NCBI GenBank assembly: GCA_014218235.1 | Contig: CM024755.1 | Span: 159,271,941 to 159,335,940, forward strand | DNA length: 64,000 nucleotides | Direction: 5' to 3' | DNA from: Colocasia esculenta | Taxonomy: Eukaryota; Streptophyta; Magnoliopsida; Alismatales; Araceae | Part shown: piece by piece, positions 1 through 11,439 of the stretch | Layout: the number at the start of each line of letters is the position of its first letter | Numbering within the stretch: position 1 is the stretch's first letter | Notes under the pieces: model-generated | What the model saw: only the letters and a program-made list of their open reading frames with translations | Database searches by the model: none | Told to the model about the DNA's origin: nothing | Position numbers and translations under genes: made by a program

Positions 1-110
1 CTACATTCGACTGCAGACAGGCTCCCAAGCATAAGTCGAATGCTACATTCGACTACTGACTTCACTAATGGCATTCAACTGCTGCAGTCGAATGCTTCAC
101 TTCTGACTGC
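1..110. repeat. Palindromic box cluster upstream of S1 env-like gene
   Basis: Short boxes built on CATTCGACTG and CAGTCGAATG occur at least four times, in both directions. Together they read as the palindrome GCATTCGACTGCAGTCGAAT. Env-carrying Sireviruses are known to have extra repeated-motif boxes just 5' of the env-like gene, and the env-like remains begin about 700 bp downstream. The box sequence differs from the one in this element's LTR (4310-4795), so assignment to S1 is an inference. Confidence 0.5.
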
Positions 111-780
111 GTCCTTGTGTAGATCTGCTAGAGAGTTCTGGCTCCACATTCTAACACCTAGTGCAGTGTTACTCTAGTCTCTTCGCCCGGTGCTTGGCAC
201 TTGAGGTCTTGTCCATGAGACAGGTTGTTACCGTTACCTGGGACCCCCAGCCCCGCACGTCTGTTAGAGGGAGTTCTCCGGGCAGCGGGCATGCTCAAGT
301 CACGGACTTGGAGCAGAAGGGGAAAACGGTGGGGACAGCGGCGTAGAGTCATTTGTAGAGCTCTCTTAGCTGGTCTAGTTGTCCGAGGTAGTGTGGTGCT
401 CTTACGGTGCGGACCAGCTAGTCCTTTCTCACTGCCTCATTCTACGTGGTTCCGGAACAATTTAGAGGGGTCAGGTGTGGGATCGTAGTTCGGCCAGACT
501 ATGGTATTTGTGGTTGTTCTTAGTCTGCGTCTCACTCTGACGGGAGGTGCTAGACATGGACTGTTGGTCGAGGGTAAGGCGCATGGCGCACCTAACCGAC
601 TAACTGGTGTAGCGTTCTGTAGCTAGTGTGCTTGTCTAGGTAGTGACCACTGTCTGTGTTTACACCTAGGTTCTTGTGGTGCTTTGATGTACATGGTTTT
701 CCAGTTCCGCTGAGTAGCTTAGACCGACGACCGTGTAGTTTCTTTCATGCTTCCGCACTTGACTCTACTTAGTATAATAG
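111..780. other. Unassigned GC-rich stretch
   Basis: No protein similarity is recognisable. The overlapping ORFs here (158-488) are short, occur on both strands and show no motif. Composition (CpG-rich, with GGTGCGG-like and TTCCGCAC-like words) loosely resembles the element strand of the Tekay-type LTRs elsewhere in the window. It could be a decayed LTR inserted between the boxes and the env-like gene of S1. No terminal TG/CA pair or target duplication could be fixed. Confidence 0.3.
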
Positions 781-859
781 AAAAAAAGTGCAACAAATAG
801 ATAAAGCAGTAAAGTCTATTCTCTACATCTTCTCTATTATCCTTCTCAGACCTCCTTTC

Positions 860-3640
860 GTCGTTTGTCTAGATGGCTTCATCTAGGGCTCCTGAAGGTT
901 CTATGTTCTCCCCGGAGTAGTTCCAATGACTGTCTTCGACCAAAGCCTCTGTGTGCCCAGGAAAAATAGTAGATTTCAGTCAGCTATTGGGTAGACTTAG
1001 TTAGGTTGAGGAAACCCTAGCAGCCATGGCGTGGTTGAAGCTCTGTCAGATTTCTGAACTGACTTTCGAAGGTGCTCTGAAATTTTTCTTCTTGTCCCTC
1101 CAAATCTCAGTAGATGGTTCTGTTATAGGCTTAGTGAAAAACTATCTCTGAAAAACTTCTTGTAGAACTTCTGGGTTGCCCAGACTCTAGACACAAGATC
1201 AGTGAAATCGTGTCCATGGAGAAGCAGAAATTGGGAGTCATTGGAAATTTAGGCTCCATCACTAAGAAAGGGCTCCTTGTCAATGAGCACTCGGCAGAAA
1301 AGAGATTACTTCACTCAATCATCACCAACATCATTACTCCCAGAGTAGGTACGCATTCGTCCATTACAGTCCGAGACGGGAAACTATTATTTTGGGCCAT
1401 TCAGTGACACAAGGTCAACTTGCCTTCCATTATTTTGGAAAGGATGGTATGTTCCAAGAATCTACAGAAGTCTCTTCCCTATGGGCCTCTGATGACCCTT
1501 GTGTTCAGAAGATTTTCGGTGGACTTAACTGATGAGGTGTCCACCTCTGTAAAGGAGAAGATAGGGTTCTCCACTCTGAGGAGAAGCCACTATATTTTGA
1601 AGAACAAAGCTTAGAATGTTTGGATTAAGGACTCTGTTCCCCAGTGCACTCACGAAATATTTCCAGATGAAGCACAGAGCTCCATTTCCCCTCAAGAAGA
1701 AGCTAGAGAAGAAGAAGCTCCAGCTATTCAAGAGCAAGTCCAGCCTCCTGTCCTTCTCAAGAACAAGATGCTCCTGAAGACTCTATAGCTCAAGTGCTAA
1801 GGGACTTAAGAGGAAAGGGTGTAGCTTAGGAAGAAGATGTTCCCAGCATCACTCCAGTTGAGCCCTCGTTTGAGGAATACCATCATGTGTCTTCACCTCA
1901 TATTAAGACCCAGCCTAGGTCTCAGGGGGAGACTAGTAAAAATCTAGATGATTTGGTCCAGTTAATCTTGAAGCAGCAAGAGATATTGTCAGTCCTGCAA
2001 ATGTAGATTCAGCAGCTTAGTGTCATATTTGATTTTATGTCTGAAGAGGTCCATCAGATGAAGGACCTTTTACTTCAGTTAGTGTGCCAGCCGGGCACAA
2101 CTGTTCCCCAAGTTCCCCCTACTCAACTTGAGGAGCAACACCACCAGCAGCAACAGCAATTTGAAGTAGCAGATGTACAGCCTGGAGGCAGTTTAGTTCA
2201 GTCTGAAAAAAACCCAATAATAGAATCAGAAAAGCCACTGCCATTAGCTGAAGTTCAACCCTTTGAGCAGCAATTGGAGAAGAGTGATCAGGAGTCAGAC
2301 CCTCAGGTCCAGACCTTTAAGAGAAGGGTTAGGAGGAAGCTTATGAAGTCAGGTCAACCAGTCTTCCCCTCTGAACCCTCATCTATTCCTTCTCCCTCCA
2401 CTTCTCAGATCCTCCACTTGCCTCTGATCCTACTCCTCCAGTTGCTGAACTACCTCCTCCACCTCCTACTCAACCTACTCCTTCTACTTCCACCTCACCT
2501 TCCCTCTCCACTTCACAGCCAACAATTGACCCTCTGTAAATACATCCATTTTTTCATTCCTCTCAAATATCATTTCAAACCTTTTGAGGTACATGTTCCA
2601 AACCTTCACACCCAACCTCCACATTTCTTTGCTTCTCTTCCCCACCATCTATCTCATCCACACTTAGCTCTACACCAGGCCTTCCATCCGGTATAAGCTC
2701 TCACAGTCATGGATCCCTCCTTCCACCCTTCTGGTATACTCTCACTCATCACTCTAAACATCACATGAAAATGTTCAGAGAATTCCTTTCAATAAACGTC
2801 TTTCTTGAAGTTCATGGGATGCCAGACTACAAATTTGAAGACTGGCTCCCTCTTCTCATCAGAACTTCTGAAGTCCTTGTGGCTGATGTAAAATTAATTA
2901 CACAGAAAAGCCACAGTCTTTCTCCATGTGAGTTTCTTGATACCTACCCCTCTGAAGCAGAAAATTTCATATCAGCCAAGTCCCGAAATCCTCTTTTGAC
3001 TGTCCACCAACTCCTTAATCTTAGGTTCTTTGACCTGTTTGGTACTCTCCTGAGAGATCTCCAGACTGACTTTACTAAGATGAGGACCTTCAATGAAGAG
3101 AGATTCAAGCTTGGTCTACTAGATGTTAATAAAGGTCAATGGAGGATGATCCTTCAAGGTAACAGACCTATTACTCCCTCCATGACAATTGGTCTGCCCT
3201 CTGGACTGCACCCCAGCCTAGTAGGTGCCATTTTCTCCAGGAAGCAGTTTGCCAACCCGGTCCTCAACAGGCACATTAGGATAGCCGCCAGATTCAAAGT
3301 CAAATACAACATTAAGCTATACTTTCACAAATTTGCAGTCATGAATGCTCCCAAGAGCTCTTTAGCACATGAGAGAATTTCAACACTGCTTTGCAGAGTC
3401 TGAGAATGAATGAAGAAGAGTGGGCAGCAGCATATCCTGAACTTAGTGCAGAATGTAGAAAACTTAAATTATCTCTTGCTGTCCTTCTTCTCGAAGGCTA
3501 TGACAACCTTAGGAAGTCTTCTTTTGACAAATAAATCCAAAGGTACATTATCTATTATCAAGCTAAGGATGCAGCTCTCTCCCAAGGACTTCACTGGAAT
3601 GTCAGTATTCATGACTTCCTTTCCTTAGCTGCTAAGAAGA
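860..3640 (+). pseudogene. Sirevirus S1 env-like gene, degenerate
   Basis: Remains of the third ORF of a Sirevirus, between pol and the 3' LTR. Its function is unproven in the family; it is called env-like by position. The reading frame is broken many times. Recognisable stretches are 1210-1620 (motifs HSIITNIITPRVGTHSS and LPYGPLMTLVFRR, the pattern seen in putative plant transposon proteins), a Q/E-rich segment at 2037-2340, a Pro/Leu-rich stretch to 2696, and a 212-codon open stretch at 2765-3403. A shorter open piece follows at 3410-3628. Position fits the family: two polypurine copies and the 3' LTR follow directly. The intact-looking counterpart is S2 at 47385-48605, but the two proteins are clearly divergent. 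No start codon can be trusted. Confidence 0.6.
2765..3403 (+). pseudogene. C-terminal open stretch of S1 env-like gene
   Basis: This is the longest unbroken segment of the degenerate env-like gene: 212 codons from an internal ATG to TGA. It begins MKMFREFLSINVFLEV and contains the hydrophobic runs EDWLPLLIRT and LRFFDLFGTLLRDL. No signal peptide, transmembrane helix or catalytic motif is evident. I do not recognise a domain beyond its position in the Sirevirus third ORF. It could equally be a separate small ORF. Frames on both sides are broken, so it is treated as part of the pseudogene at 860-3640. Confidence 0.5.
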
Positions 3641-3960
3641 AATTTGTTCCCCTCAGATTTTCCCTGTCTGATGACAAATACCATAGAAGACTCAGCTGGT
3701 ATCATCGCCGGCATGTTAAGTCCTATAGGAAACTCCCTTCAATAGGCCCCTCCTACAAGATAGATAACAGTCTGTTTGAAAATTTCTTCCCTACAAATGA
3801 GAAGAAACTTTGGGATCTTCTTCAACCTTTTCTCACTCGCATCCCCTCCTCTTTATATCTCCCTAGCTCCACCTTTACCTCATAATGTAATCATTTCAGC
3901 AATCAATATAAGTTTTTTTTCTCTACTTACTGTCTATCTTTTTTTTAACTTTCTGTTAAT

Positions 3961-4089
3961 GTCACAAAGGGGGACAAAGAGTGAAAACAATTGCTTTTGC
4001 ATTTACTTTCTTTTCTACTGTTATGCAAATCAAACTTATTTTCACTGACATTGTAAAAAGTTTTTGTCATTAACAAAAAGGAGGAGAAT
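3961..4089 (+). promoter_or_regulatory. Polypurine tracts of S1 (two copies)
   Basis: An upstream copy, CACAAAGGGGGACAAAGAG (about 3963-3981), and a terminal copy, AAAAAGGAGGAGAAT (4075-4089), precede the LTR, which starts TGTTGAG at 4090. Sireviruses are known for clustered polypurine copies before the 3' LTR. The tract primes plus-strand DNA synthesis during reverse transcription. Confidence 0.75.
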
Positions 4090-4309
4090 TGTTGAGCAAC
4101 TCTTTTTCTATCTCTTTGTTTACTAAACTATCTATCACAATATTTTTGTTATGACAAAATCTTTTAATATTTTTGCCTTTACTATTTATGGAAATCAAAA
4201 AATTATTGTATATACAATCATACCTTATGACGAAAACTATGAAAACACAAATTCTAAGTTCACAGTGAAATTTTTCGAAGTCCACAGCATATACTGTATA
4301 TATCACACT

Positions 4310-4795
4310 GACTCCGACTCTTGAAGAGTAGAAGTAATGCTTTAATTGATACAATCTAATACACTCCGACTCTTGGAAAGTCGAAGTCTGGCAACACTCC
4401 GACTTCTGGAAAGTCAAAGTCTGACTTTTGAAAGCCGAAGTCTAACTTCTGGATAGTCGAAGTCTGGCCTTACTCTGACTTCTGGAAAGTTGAAGTCTGG
4501 CAGCACTCTGACTCTTGGAAAGTCGAAGTCTTTGTATCGTTTTGAAGCCTTACTCCAACTCCTAGAAAGTCGAAGTCTGAGGAAACTCTGACTTCTTAAA
4601 AGTCGAAGTCCACTATCTCCAACTTCATATAAGTCGAAGTCCTCTATCTGTTTGTTGGCACTCCGACTTCCCAAAGAAGTCGAAGTCATTGCTTTCTCAC
4701 TCCGACTTCAATAAAGTCGAAGCAGTAGTATTCCTAAAGTCAAAGTTTATTGTCTCTATTAGTCTTACTCTGATTTCTTAAAAGTCGAAGTATCT
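4310..4795. repeat. Hairpin box array in S1 LTR
   Basis: About eleven diverged copies, at roughly 25-45 bp spacing, of ACTCCGACTTC, 4-8 nt, AAGTCGAAGTC. Each copy is an inverted repeat (CGACTT/AAGTCG) able to form a 6-9 bp stem. Symmetric repeated boxes upstream of the promoter are a known Sirevirus LTR feature, described with a CGG-CCG core. Here the core is CGACTT/AAGTCG. Confidence 0.85.
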
Positions 4796-5520
4796 CTTGT
4801 CAATTGTCGTATATCTGTACTTAGCTGAAAATTCAAATCTCTATTTATAAGTACTAGTTAACATACATCATTACATAAACTCTAAATTGAAGTATCTTTT
4901 ACTTTGAGAAAGTGTTCCTTAAAGTTCAATTTTTGGCACGAAAGATATTTTATTCAAAAGCTATTTCTTCTAAGCAGTATCCCCTTTGGGATCTGTAAAA
5001 TATATAAGATATATTTGCTATCTCTTTTACTGACAGGAAAATAAGTTGATCTCTGGTTGACGGATGGTCAAAAATTATTCTTGATAAGTCTAATGGGCTA
5101 TTTGTCAGAACCTACTACTACTCTCAGAAATACCATGACTGTTAGAAGAAAAACGTGTGCAACTATTTGCTCATTCTTAAATGTTCTGAACTTCTGTCTG
5201 AATGATTTCATATCTTATCCTTTATTTTACCTACCTCCGAAGGCATGTATGGAGGCATTTGCTCTTATCTTGTCCTTTCAAGTTTGCAGAACATTTAATG
5301 AAGAATGGCTAAATCACTGCACTGAGTATGGAACCGGCAGAACAATCATGAAAGAGTCCTTCAAGCATGAAGCTACAACATATAGCCTAGAGACGTTGGG
5401 ACTCATGAAGCTAAAGATTTGATGGACAAACCTAAGAAGATCAAAGCTTCCTCTTAACGGCTATCTCCTTCAAACGGCTAGGTCTCAACAGCCAAATTCA
5501 AATGGACAAAATTTGAAGCA

Positions 5521-5533
5521 TATATATATATAT
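5521..5533 (+). promoter_or_regulatory. Candidate TATA region of S1 LTR
   Basis: A TA dinucleotide run (TATATATATATAT) lies downstream of the box array, in the position where S2 has TATATAAA (49377) and the solo LTR has TATAAA (61891). A second AT-rich candidate, TATTTATAA, is at about 4842-4850. Confidence 0.45.
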
Positions 5534-6056
5534 GAAGCCGAAGCTTGGATACAATAACACACATACACATTTTTAGAAACACAAGAGAAGAGATTTAGAG
5601 TGACATACTTAGAAGACTTAGAAGCCTACACTTCACTCCCATCCGAAAGCTAGAAGAGCCAATCAAAGAGAAAGAGAGCCACTCCTCAGTCTTAGACTTC
5701 TACTCTCCTTCTGCAAATTGAAGTCTTCATCATTTGGTGGACTACTGCAATTCAGATCTTCTTCAGTCCACTTCGTTGTTTCAAAAAGAACTTGAGTTTC
5801 ACTTCATCTATTTTTCTTTCTACATTTCTATGTTTGCTCGTTGTGTTGAGCTGACACACAAGCTTTCATACTTCTGTGTAAGGAAACATGCAGGAGGTTT
5901 GTATCCTGTTGTACCCCTCTTGTGAAGGGAAGATCTACAAGTGTAGATAGTCTTTGTACCCCTTGTTTAAGGGAAGACTTTCTAGGAGCAAGTGGGTTGT
6001 AATTTCTCTCGGGTTTGAGAGAAGGCCAAGTATTTACTGGCAGTTAGTGAAATCCC

Positions 6057-6076
6057 AAGTGGTTTCTTGGGACTGG
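6057..6076. repeat. Left target duplication of LINE-1
   Basis: The 20-bp segment starting AAGTGGTTTC matches 18143-18161 except for one extra T. It marks where the LINE entered the S1 LTR. The site overlaps a CCCAAG...CTTGGG inverted repeat that is also present in the 37536-47153 Sirevirus LTRs. Confidence 0.9.
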
Positions 6077-6077
6077 T

Positions 6078-9000
6078 GCAATGTGCATCACCTCCCTCGG
6101 GGGCCTCTGACCATGCTCCTCTTTTGATTCAATTACAGAACTTTTCTCTGAACCTTCCAGGTTTTATTTCCAACAAATGTGGACTAAGCATGAATTCTTT
6201 CTTGATTGTGTTAAGAATGCTTGGGCTGTGGAGGAAGTTTAGTACCCGTCTCCCTTTTGCAAGCTTCAGAACAAGCTTAAACAAGTCAAAGTTGCGTTGA
6301 AATTGTGGAATAAAAATGTCTTCGTCACCTTCAGGATAATATAAAAAGGCTGAGATTCACATTTCTGAAAGCCAGCAGATTTATGATTCCGATCCTACTC
6401 CTTCCAATCGATCTATTCTTAATGAGGCTAATGCTAAGCTTAGGCAAATTTTACACTGGCAAGAATTATTTTGGTGTCAAAAATCTAGGATTCAATGGCT
6501 TCGGGAAGGTGATAGAAACACTGCATTCTATCATGCGGCGGTCAAGAGTAGGAGGAGTAGAAACTTTATTCACAGATTAAAGGTTGATGGATCTTGGTGT
6601 GAGGATCAGTCTATCCTCAAGTCAGCGGCTGAGCGCTTTTTTGAAGCGTTGTTATCTTCTGAGGAGCATGACATTGATAGCCATCTTTTTTCCTGCATTC
6701 CTAATATCATTACTGAGGAGGATAACCAGAAATTAACTGCAGTACCTAATGATGAGGAGATTAAACTTACCGTTTGGAAGCTTAATGGGGATAGTGCCCT
6801 GGGACCAGATGGTTTCACAGGTTCTTTATACTACTTGCTGGAACATTTTTGGTAAGGATGTTGCAGAGGCGGTCCGTGGTTTTTTTGCAGGCTTCCCGCT
6901 GCCTAGGGGTGTATCTTCATCCATTATTGCCCTTATTCGAAGGTGGGCAGCCCTTCTTCTTTCAGTGATTATCGTCCCATAAGTCTTTGTAATTTCTGTT
7001 ATAAGATTGTTTCTGGGATCATTGCAAATAGGTTGTCTGGAATTTTGCCTTTAATTATCTCGGTTGAGCAGGGTGCTTTTGTCCAAGGCAGGAATATTAT
7101 GGATAATGTTCTTTTAGCTAGCCAATTGGCGGCGGATTTGGGCAGGAAAACTAGAGGCCACAATGTTATCTTCAAGCTTGATATGATGAAAGCTTATGAT
7201 AGAGTTGAATGGAACTTTCTGCTGGCCGTTCTCCGTCAGTTTGGTTTTCTTCTAGATTTACCCTTATATAGCAATGCTTATTTCCAACTATTGGTTTTCT
7301 ATCATGTTCAATGGGGCTCTTGCTGGTTATTTCAAATCCTCCAGAGGAATTCGTCAGGGTGACCCTCTTGCTCCTGCTCTTTTTATTTTAATGGAGGAAA
7401 CTCTTAGTAGGGGGATGCATGCATCTAGACTCTGGTAATTTTAAGCCTTACTCAGGTCCCAGAGGGTGCCCTCCTATGTCTCACCTCTTGTATGCTGATG
7501 ATACTCTGATCTTCCTTAATGGTCATGCTCAGAATATCAGGAAAATTATGAAGTTCCTGAACTCTTATGAAAAGTCTTCTGGTCAAGGATCAATCATGCT
7601 AAAAGCGCTTCCTCATTGCTAATAATGCACCTCTGAGTCTTTCCACTACCATCTCTCGTTTGACAGGCTTTCATCGTCAAAGGGGTGCTATGAGTTATCT
7701 TGGTGTTCCCATTAAGCAAGGTAGAGCGCTCATTGTTGATTTCAAATACTTGATTGATAAAGTCAATAGTCGGATTGGTTCTTGGAAGTCCAGGTTTTTG
7801 TCTAAGGCGGGAAGACTCACTCTGATTAATACTGTTCTTTGCTCCATGTCGGTTTACCTTGCTACTACTTCTGCTATTCCTAAAGCTATCCTTCATTTTG
7901 TTGATCGCATTTGTGCTGCCTTTTCTTTGGGGAGCATCTGATGGTGGAAAACGCAGACAATGGGTCTCTTGGAATATTATTCAAAGACCTATCCTGGAAG
8001 GCGGTCTTGGGGTCAGGATATGTGGCATGTTCAGCTTTCCATGCTTATTAAGCTTGTTTGGAATATGCTTCATGGTGTTTCTCTCTGGGTGTCCTATGCT
8101 AATGCTATAACTTTCATGATGGTCGCCTAACCTGCCACCCCCATAATATTCGCAAAAAATTATTCTTTGCTGCTTATGATGTTGTACTGCAGAATACCAG
8201 ATGGGTTTGGGAATGGTGAAAGCATTAATTTTTAGATGATGTCTGGTTTGGGGAGAAGTCTATTCGAGAATCTGTTCTTATGAATTACAGGAGAGTTCAC
8301 CAACTGTTAAAGAGGTTTTCACAGATCTTATCATCTTTGCGTTACCTCATTCCCATGGGGTTGGATAATGTAAATCTTAGCTCTCATGAGGATATCTGTG
8401 TTTGGGCTCCTCACAGGTCAGGAAATTTCACTCTTAAATCTGCTTATGATCAAGTGCGATCTGAAGGCATTAGAAGATCTCCTTTGTTACGTATTTGGCA
8501 CCATACTTTTAGTAGGAGGGCTTCTATTTTTTCTTGGAGTATTCTTCATAGGGCGGTCTCTGTGGATGATCGTATTGCAGAATGTGCCGTCCCACTCCCT
8601 TCCCGTTGCTGCTGTTGCAAGTCACCTCAGTTGAGGATTTAAATCATCTTTTCGTCCTTAGTGATCTAGCTAAGGACCTTTGGTCTTGGATCTCTCCTTT
8701 TCTTCTCATGGTGTGGGCATAACTAGGAACATTTCTATTCGCCTTTGGGAGATTATTAGTTATTACAACATTAGTAATCCGCATGGTTTCATCACCATTT
8801 ATTCAACTATCTCATTCTTTGGGAAATTTGGAAGACCAGATGCAAAATGAAGTGGAGCAGGTTGCATGCTCCATTTCTGTCATCCGCAATCATATTCACT
8901 ACATGGTCAATGTTGCTTGGATAACTTGGTCTTCAAACAGTCTGCTACTCCTCAACAGATGGCGTTGATTAAGGAATTGAATTTCTTATATTCCCCCTGT

Positions 9001-9237
9001 TAAGATGGTCAGAATGGTTAGATGGATCCCCCCTTTACAAGGTCCCTTGTTGAACGTTGATGGTGCATCTAAAGGGAACCCTGGCCCTTGTGGGGGAGGT
9101 GGCATAGTTCGAACCTCGGATGGCACTGTTTTATTCGCCTTTGCTCATTTCTATGGCGCGGGGACCAGTCTTCTAGCGGAATGTCGTGCTATGTGTGATG
9201 GAGTTCAAATGGCTTTGGAGAAGGTGTTCCTCTAACT
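6078..9237 (+). pseudogene. LINE ORF2 (endonuclease end, RT, RNase H), broken
   Basis: The ORF2 polyprotein nicks target DNA and reverse-transcribes its own RNA. Visible in order: SDHAPL (endonuclease C-terminus, about 6105); REGDRNTAFYHA-type linker (about 6500, shifted frame); the LGPDGFTG and YRPISLCN reverse transcriptase blocks (6800-7000); EQGAFVQGRN and KLDMMKAYDRVEW (7060-7210, first catalytic Asp); a GIRQGDPLA-type block (about 7350, shifted frame); LLYADDTLIF (7485-7515, the catalytic YADD); the zf-RVT region with FTLKSAYDQV and FSWSILHRAV (8420-8600); and RNase H (9005-9235). At least six frameshifts or stops separate these pieces, so no full protein can be made. Long open pieces are 6943-7362 and 8280-8642. 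Confidence 0.9.
9005..9235 (+). pseudogene. RNase H domain of LINE ORF2
   Basis: A 76-codon open stretch with the plant LINE RNase H N-terminal signature: LNVDGASKGNPGPCGGGG (first catalytic Asp in NVDGA) and AFAHFYGAGTSLLAE (catalytic Glu in AECRA). The downstream Asp-containing part continues in another frame (9236-9330, Ser-rich then PSWEW-like). The same domain recurs in the second LINE on the minus strand at 58863-59189. The two copies are clearly related but not recent duplicates. Confidence 0.88.
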
Positions 9238-9546
9238 CTGTCTCCTCGGATTCTTTGGTTCTGGTTAACTCCCTCCGATCTGGGATTCCTCCATCTTGGG
9301 AGTGGTTAGGTGGTGGCGGTTGGTCAATGATTGTGCAGTAGTATCAGGTTGAAGTTAAGCATGTGTATAGGGAGCCAACCAGGTCGCTGATGCCTTGGCC
9401 AACTTTGCTTGTAAGTCCGCTGTAATGGATCGTTTAGCTCCTCTTCTAATCTCCCCAAGTCTTGTTTTCCAGCTCTTATTGGAGATCGGTTGGGTATTGT
9501 TAGTTTCAGATTTTGATACTTGGTTCTTTCTTGTTGGGAATCCAGG

Positions 9547-9551
9547 GGTAT
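9547..9551. repeat. Left target duplication of Tekay-1 (ggtat)
   Basis: GGTAT directly precedes the LTR start TGTAACGACC at 9552 and recurs at 17946-17950 after the right LTR. The 5-bp duplication fits LTR-retrotransposon integration into the LINE 3' region. Confidence 0.95.
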
Positions 9552-9867
9552 TGTAACGACCCAGAATCCGCATTACCAGTAACAACCAGTAACCCAAATT
9601 CTGACCCGCTAACCCACGAGACAAGCTCGGAAGGGTAGGAAGTGAACGTCCGAGGAGACTACATGTAAGAAGATACACACCATGCAAAGCTGTAAATTCC
9701 ACTATATGAACATATCATATACAACCTCAGAGTTTGAGCAAAGTACAGAGTACAGAAGTACAACAAAAAGGTACTACTCACTGCAGCTAGGGAGCACCAA
9801 CACCGGAGTGGCTAGACTCGCCTGGAACGGGAGTCGACGAAGACACACCTGAAAGGGAAGGGAGTGA

Positions 9868-9884
9868 GTCTCAAGAAAAGAGAC
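9868..9884 (-). promoter_or_regulatory. Small LTR hairpin, Ty3-type motif
   Basis: GTCTC, 7-nt loop, GAGAC, a perfect 5-bp stem, flanked by GGGAGTGA on one side and CCAGTAGGG on the other. On the element strand this reads CCCTACTGG-hairpin-TCACTCC, with CAGGTGTG further on. Equivalent hairpins with other stem sequences occur in the other Ty3 LTRs of this window. Function is unknown. Confidence 0.6.
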
Positions 9885-10621
9885 CCAGTAGGGAAAAGTA
9901 ACCCCACTGGCAACTAAACTAAAGTGCGGAAAGTAAAAACTGAAAGTAAGTACACTGTCGCACCACAAACAAAACTGTAAACCACGCGGCTCAGTAACAC
10001 ACACCACTCACACACACAGCAAGTAGGACTCAGCTAGGGTCTGTGGCTCGGCATCCCTCGTGAGAGGCTCTCAACCCCAGCCACGTGTGCACACTACAGA
10101 CGCTCTCTCTCGCGTCTGGCCCACGACGACGGTTTTTCCCCTACGCTTGACCCTAGTGGTAGAGAAGGGGCTCCACGGAGACCGGCTCAAAACCACCACA
10201 AGGAGTACGCACAGGACAGAGTCGCACTCGACGTCCTGGCTCACTAGCGGAGGATAACCACACACTAGTCGTCTAGACGGAGTCGCACCCACGCCTAGGT
10301 AACACAACAGAAACGGGTACATGGTAACGCAACGCGCGTACAACAGACGGAACACACTCAAGTCTGAAACCCCGTACAGTAAGTAAACCCTCGTGCCACA
10401 AACAACTACTCAAATGCATAGGCGGAGTCACACTCTAAGCCTGACCCACTTGTGCTATTAGGGCGGACATCACATGTCAATCGCCTTAATCACACAATCA
10501 AGTCTGCTGGGAGACAGGAGATTAACGGCCACATCGATTGCCGCCAATATGAGGTAAACGGCACTCACCATGTCGTTTATCCTGATTAACGGCAATCGAC
10601 CTTGTCGTTTAAATCACCCCT

Positions 10622-10661
10622 GAAGATCTCAACGTCAACAGATGTGGACGTTGATATCTTC
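10622..10661. repeat. 15-bp inverted repeat in Tekay-1 LTR
   Basis: Arms GAAGATCTCAACGTC and GACGTTGATATCTTC pair at 14 of 15 positions around a 10-nt loop. The right LTR has the same structure near 17207-17246. It could be an RNA hairpin or a double-strand source for small RNAs; nothing in the sequence decides. Confidence 0.7.
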
Positions 10662-11365
10662 AGTCCCCTAAACCCAGAACTGAACCAATCAGTTCCAATG
10701 GGCAGAACCACCCAACAAAACCTCGACTGATGGAGGGAAACACTTCCTCTCATCAATCTAAACTACCAGCACAACGAAATTAAACAGTCTAACGCCTAGA
10801 TTGTCCAATTTACCCAAAATCCTGGCATGATACAACTCAACCCTAAACCATGATTTGCACACCAATTCACTTAATGGGCATGCTGGTTTCATGAGGAAGG
10901 TTGTAGGAGTTAAGTCCCTACCTCAGAAAGCCTTAAGAATCCCCAAACAGCCACTAATCGCGCCGGATTCCCCCGAAGACACCGCGCGAATCACACTAAA
11001 ATCTCACGTTTCCCGCCCAATCAAGCAACGCCACACGATCTAGGGGCTTCCCACGAGCTCAAATCAACCAACAGGAGCTGCAGAAATCAAGAAAAGCAAA
11101 GGTGGAGGGAAGGAGAGGAAAGGAGAAAGATAGGTTCTGCTCTCGGGCTGCCCTATTTCAACAGGCCCGACCAGTCGACGTCAACATCACTGGTCGCCTA
11201 CTGAACCGCCTACAGACTGACGTCCAGATCCCATGTCGTTGAGTTCAACATCAGACGTCCACATCGCTGAACGCTGACTCTGACTCAACGGTAAGCCCTG
11301 GCCGTCAACCACACAGGACCTCTAACAGACCCAATAAGGATCCACTAAAGACCCGCGACCTTACA

Positions 11366-11381
11366 GCCCTCCCCCTTAAGG
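11366..11381 (-). promoter_or_regulatory. Tekay-1 polypurine tract
   Basis: On the minus strand, CCTTAAGGGGGAGGGC directly precedes the 3' LTR. This is the expected position for the plus-strand primer. Confidence 0.9.
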
Positions 11382-11439
11382 ATTTTGCCCTCAAAATTCA
11401 AACAACACAAAGAAAGAAAACTCACAAAGAGGTACGGAA

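Larger units (their letters stand above)
4090..6076 (+). repeat. 3' LTR of Sirevirus S1, first part
   Basis: Starts TGTTGAGCAAC directly after the polypurine tract. It is interrupted at 6076 by a LINE and resumes at 18162. The LINE target duplication (6057-6076 and 18143-18161) proves the two parts were once joined. It carries an array of hairpin boxes (4310-4795), then a TA-rich candidate promoter (5521-5533). Net LTR length across both parts is about 2.2 kb. The 5' LTR is outside the window. Confidence 0.85.
6077..9551 (+). mobile_element. L1-type LINE, 5' truncated (main part)
   Basis: Non-LTR retrotransposon of the plant L1 type, lacking ORF1 and most of the endonuclease. It begins just before the SDHAPL motif that ends the APE endonuclease domain. 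It runs through reverse transcriptase, a C-terminal zinc-finger region and RNase H, then is interrupted by Tekay-1 at 9552 and finishes at 17946-18142 with an A8 tail. Total without the insert is about 3.7 kb. It is flanked by a 19-20 bp target duplication, as expected for target-primed reverse transcription. Confidence 0.93.
9552..11365 (-). repeat. Tekay-1 left LTR (3' LTR)
   Basis: TGTAACGACC...CCTTACA, 1814 bp. It matches the right LTR along its whole length. It holds the small hairpin at 9868-9884, CG-rich direct and inverted words around 10500-10620, and a strong inverted repeat at 10622-10661. Confidence 0.95.

Noticed and set aside
3776..4048. ORF of 90 codons before the S1 polypurine tract
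   Set aside because: Hydrophobic, AT-driven, and overlaps the non-coding polypurine region; not kept as a gene.
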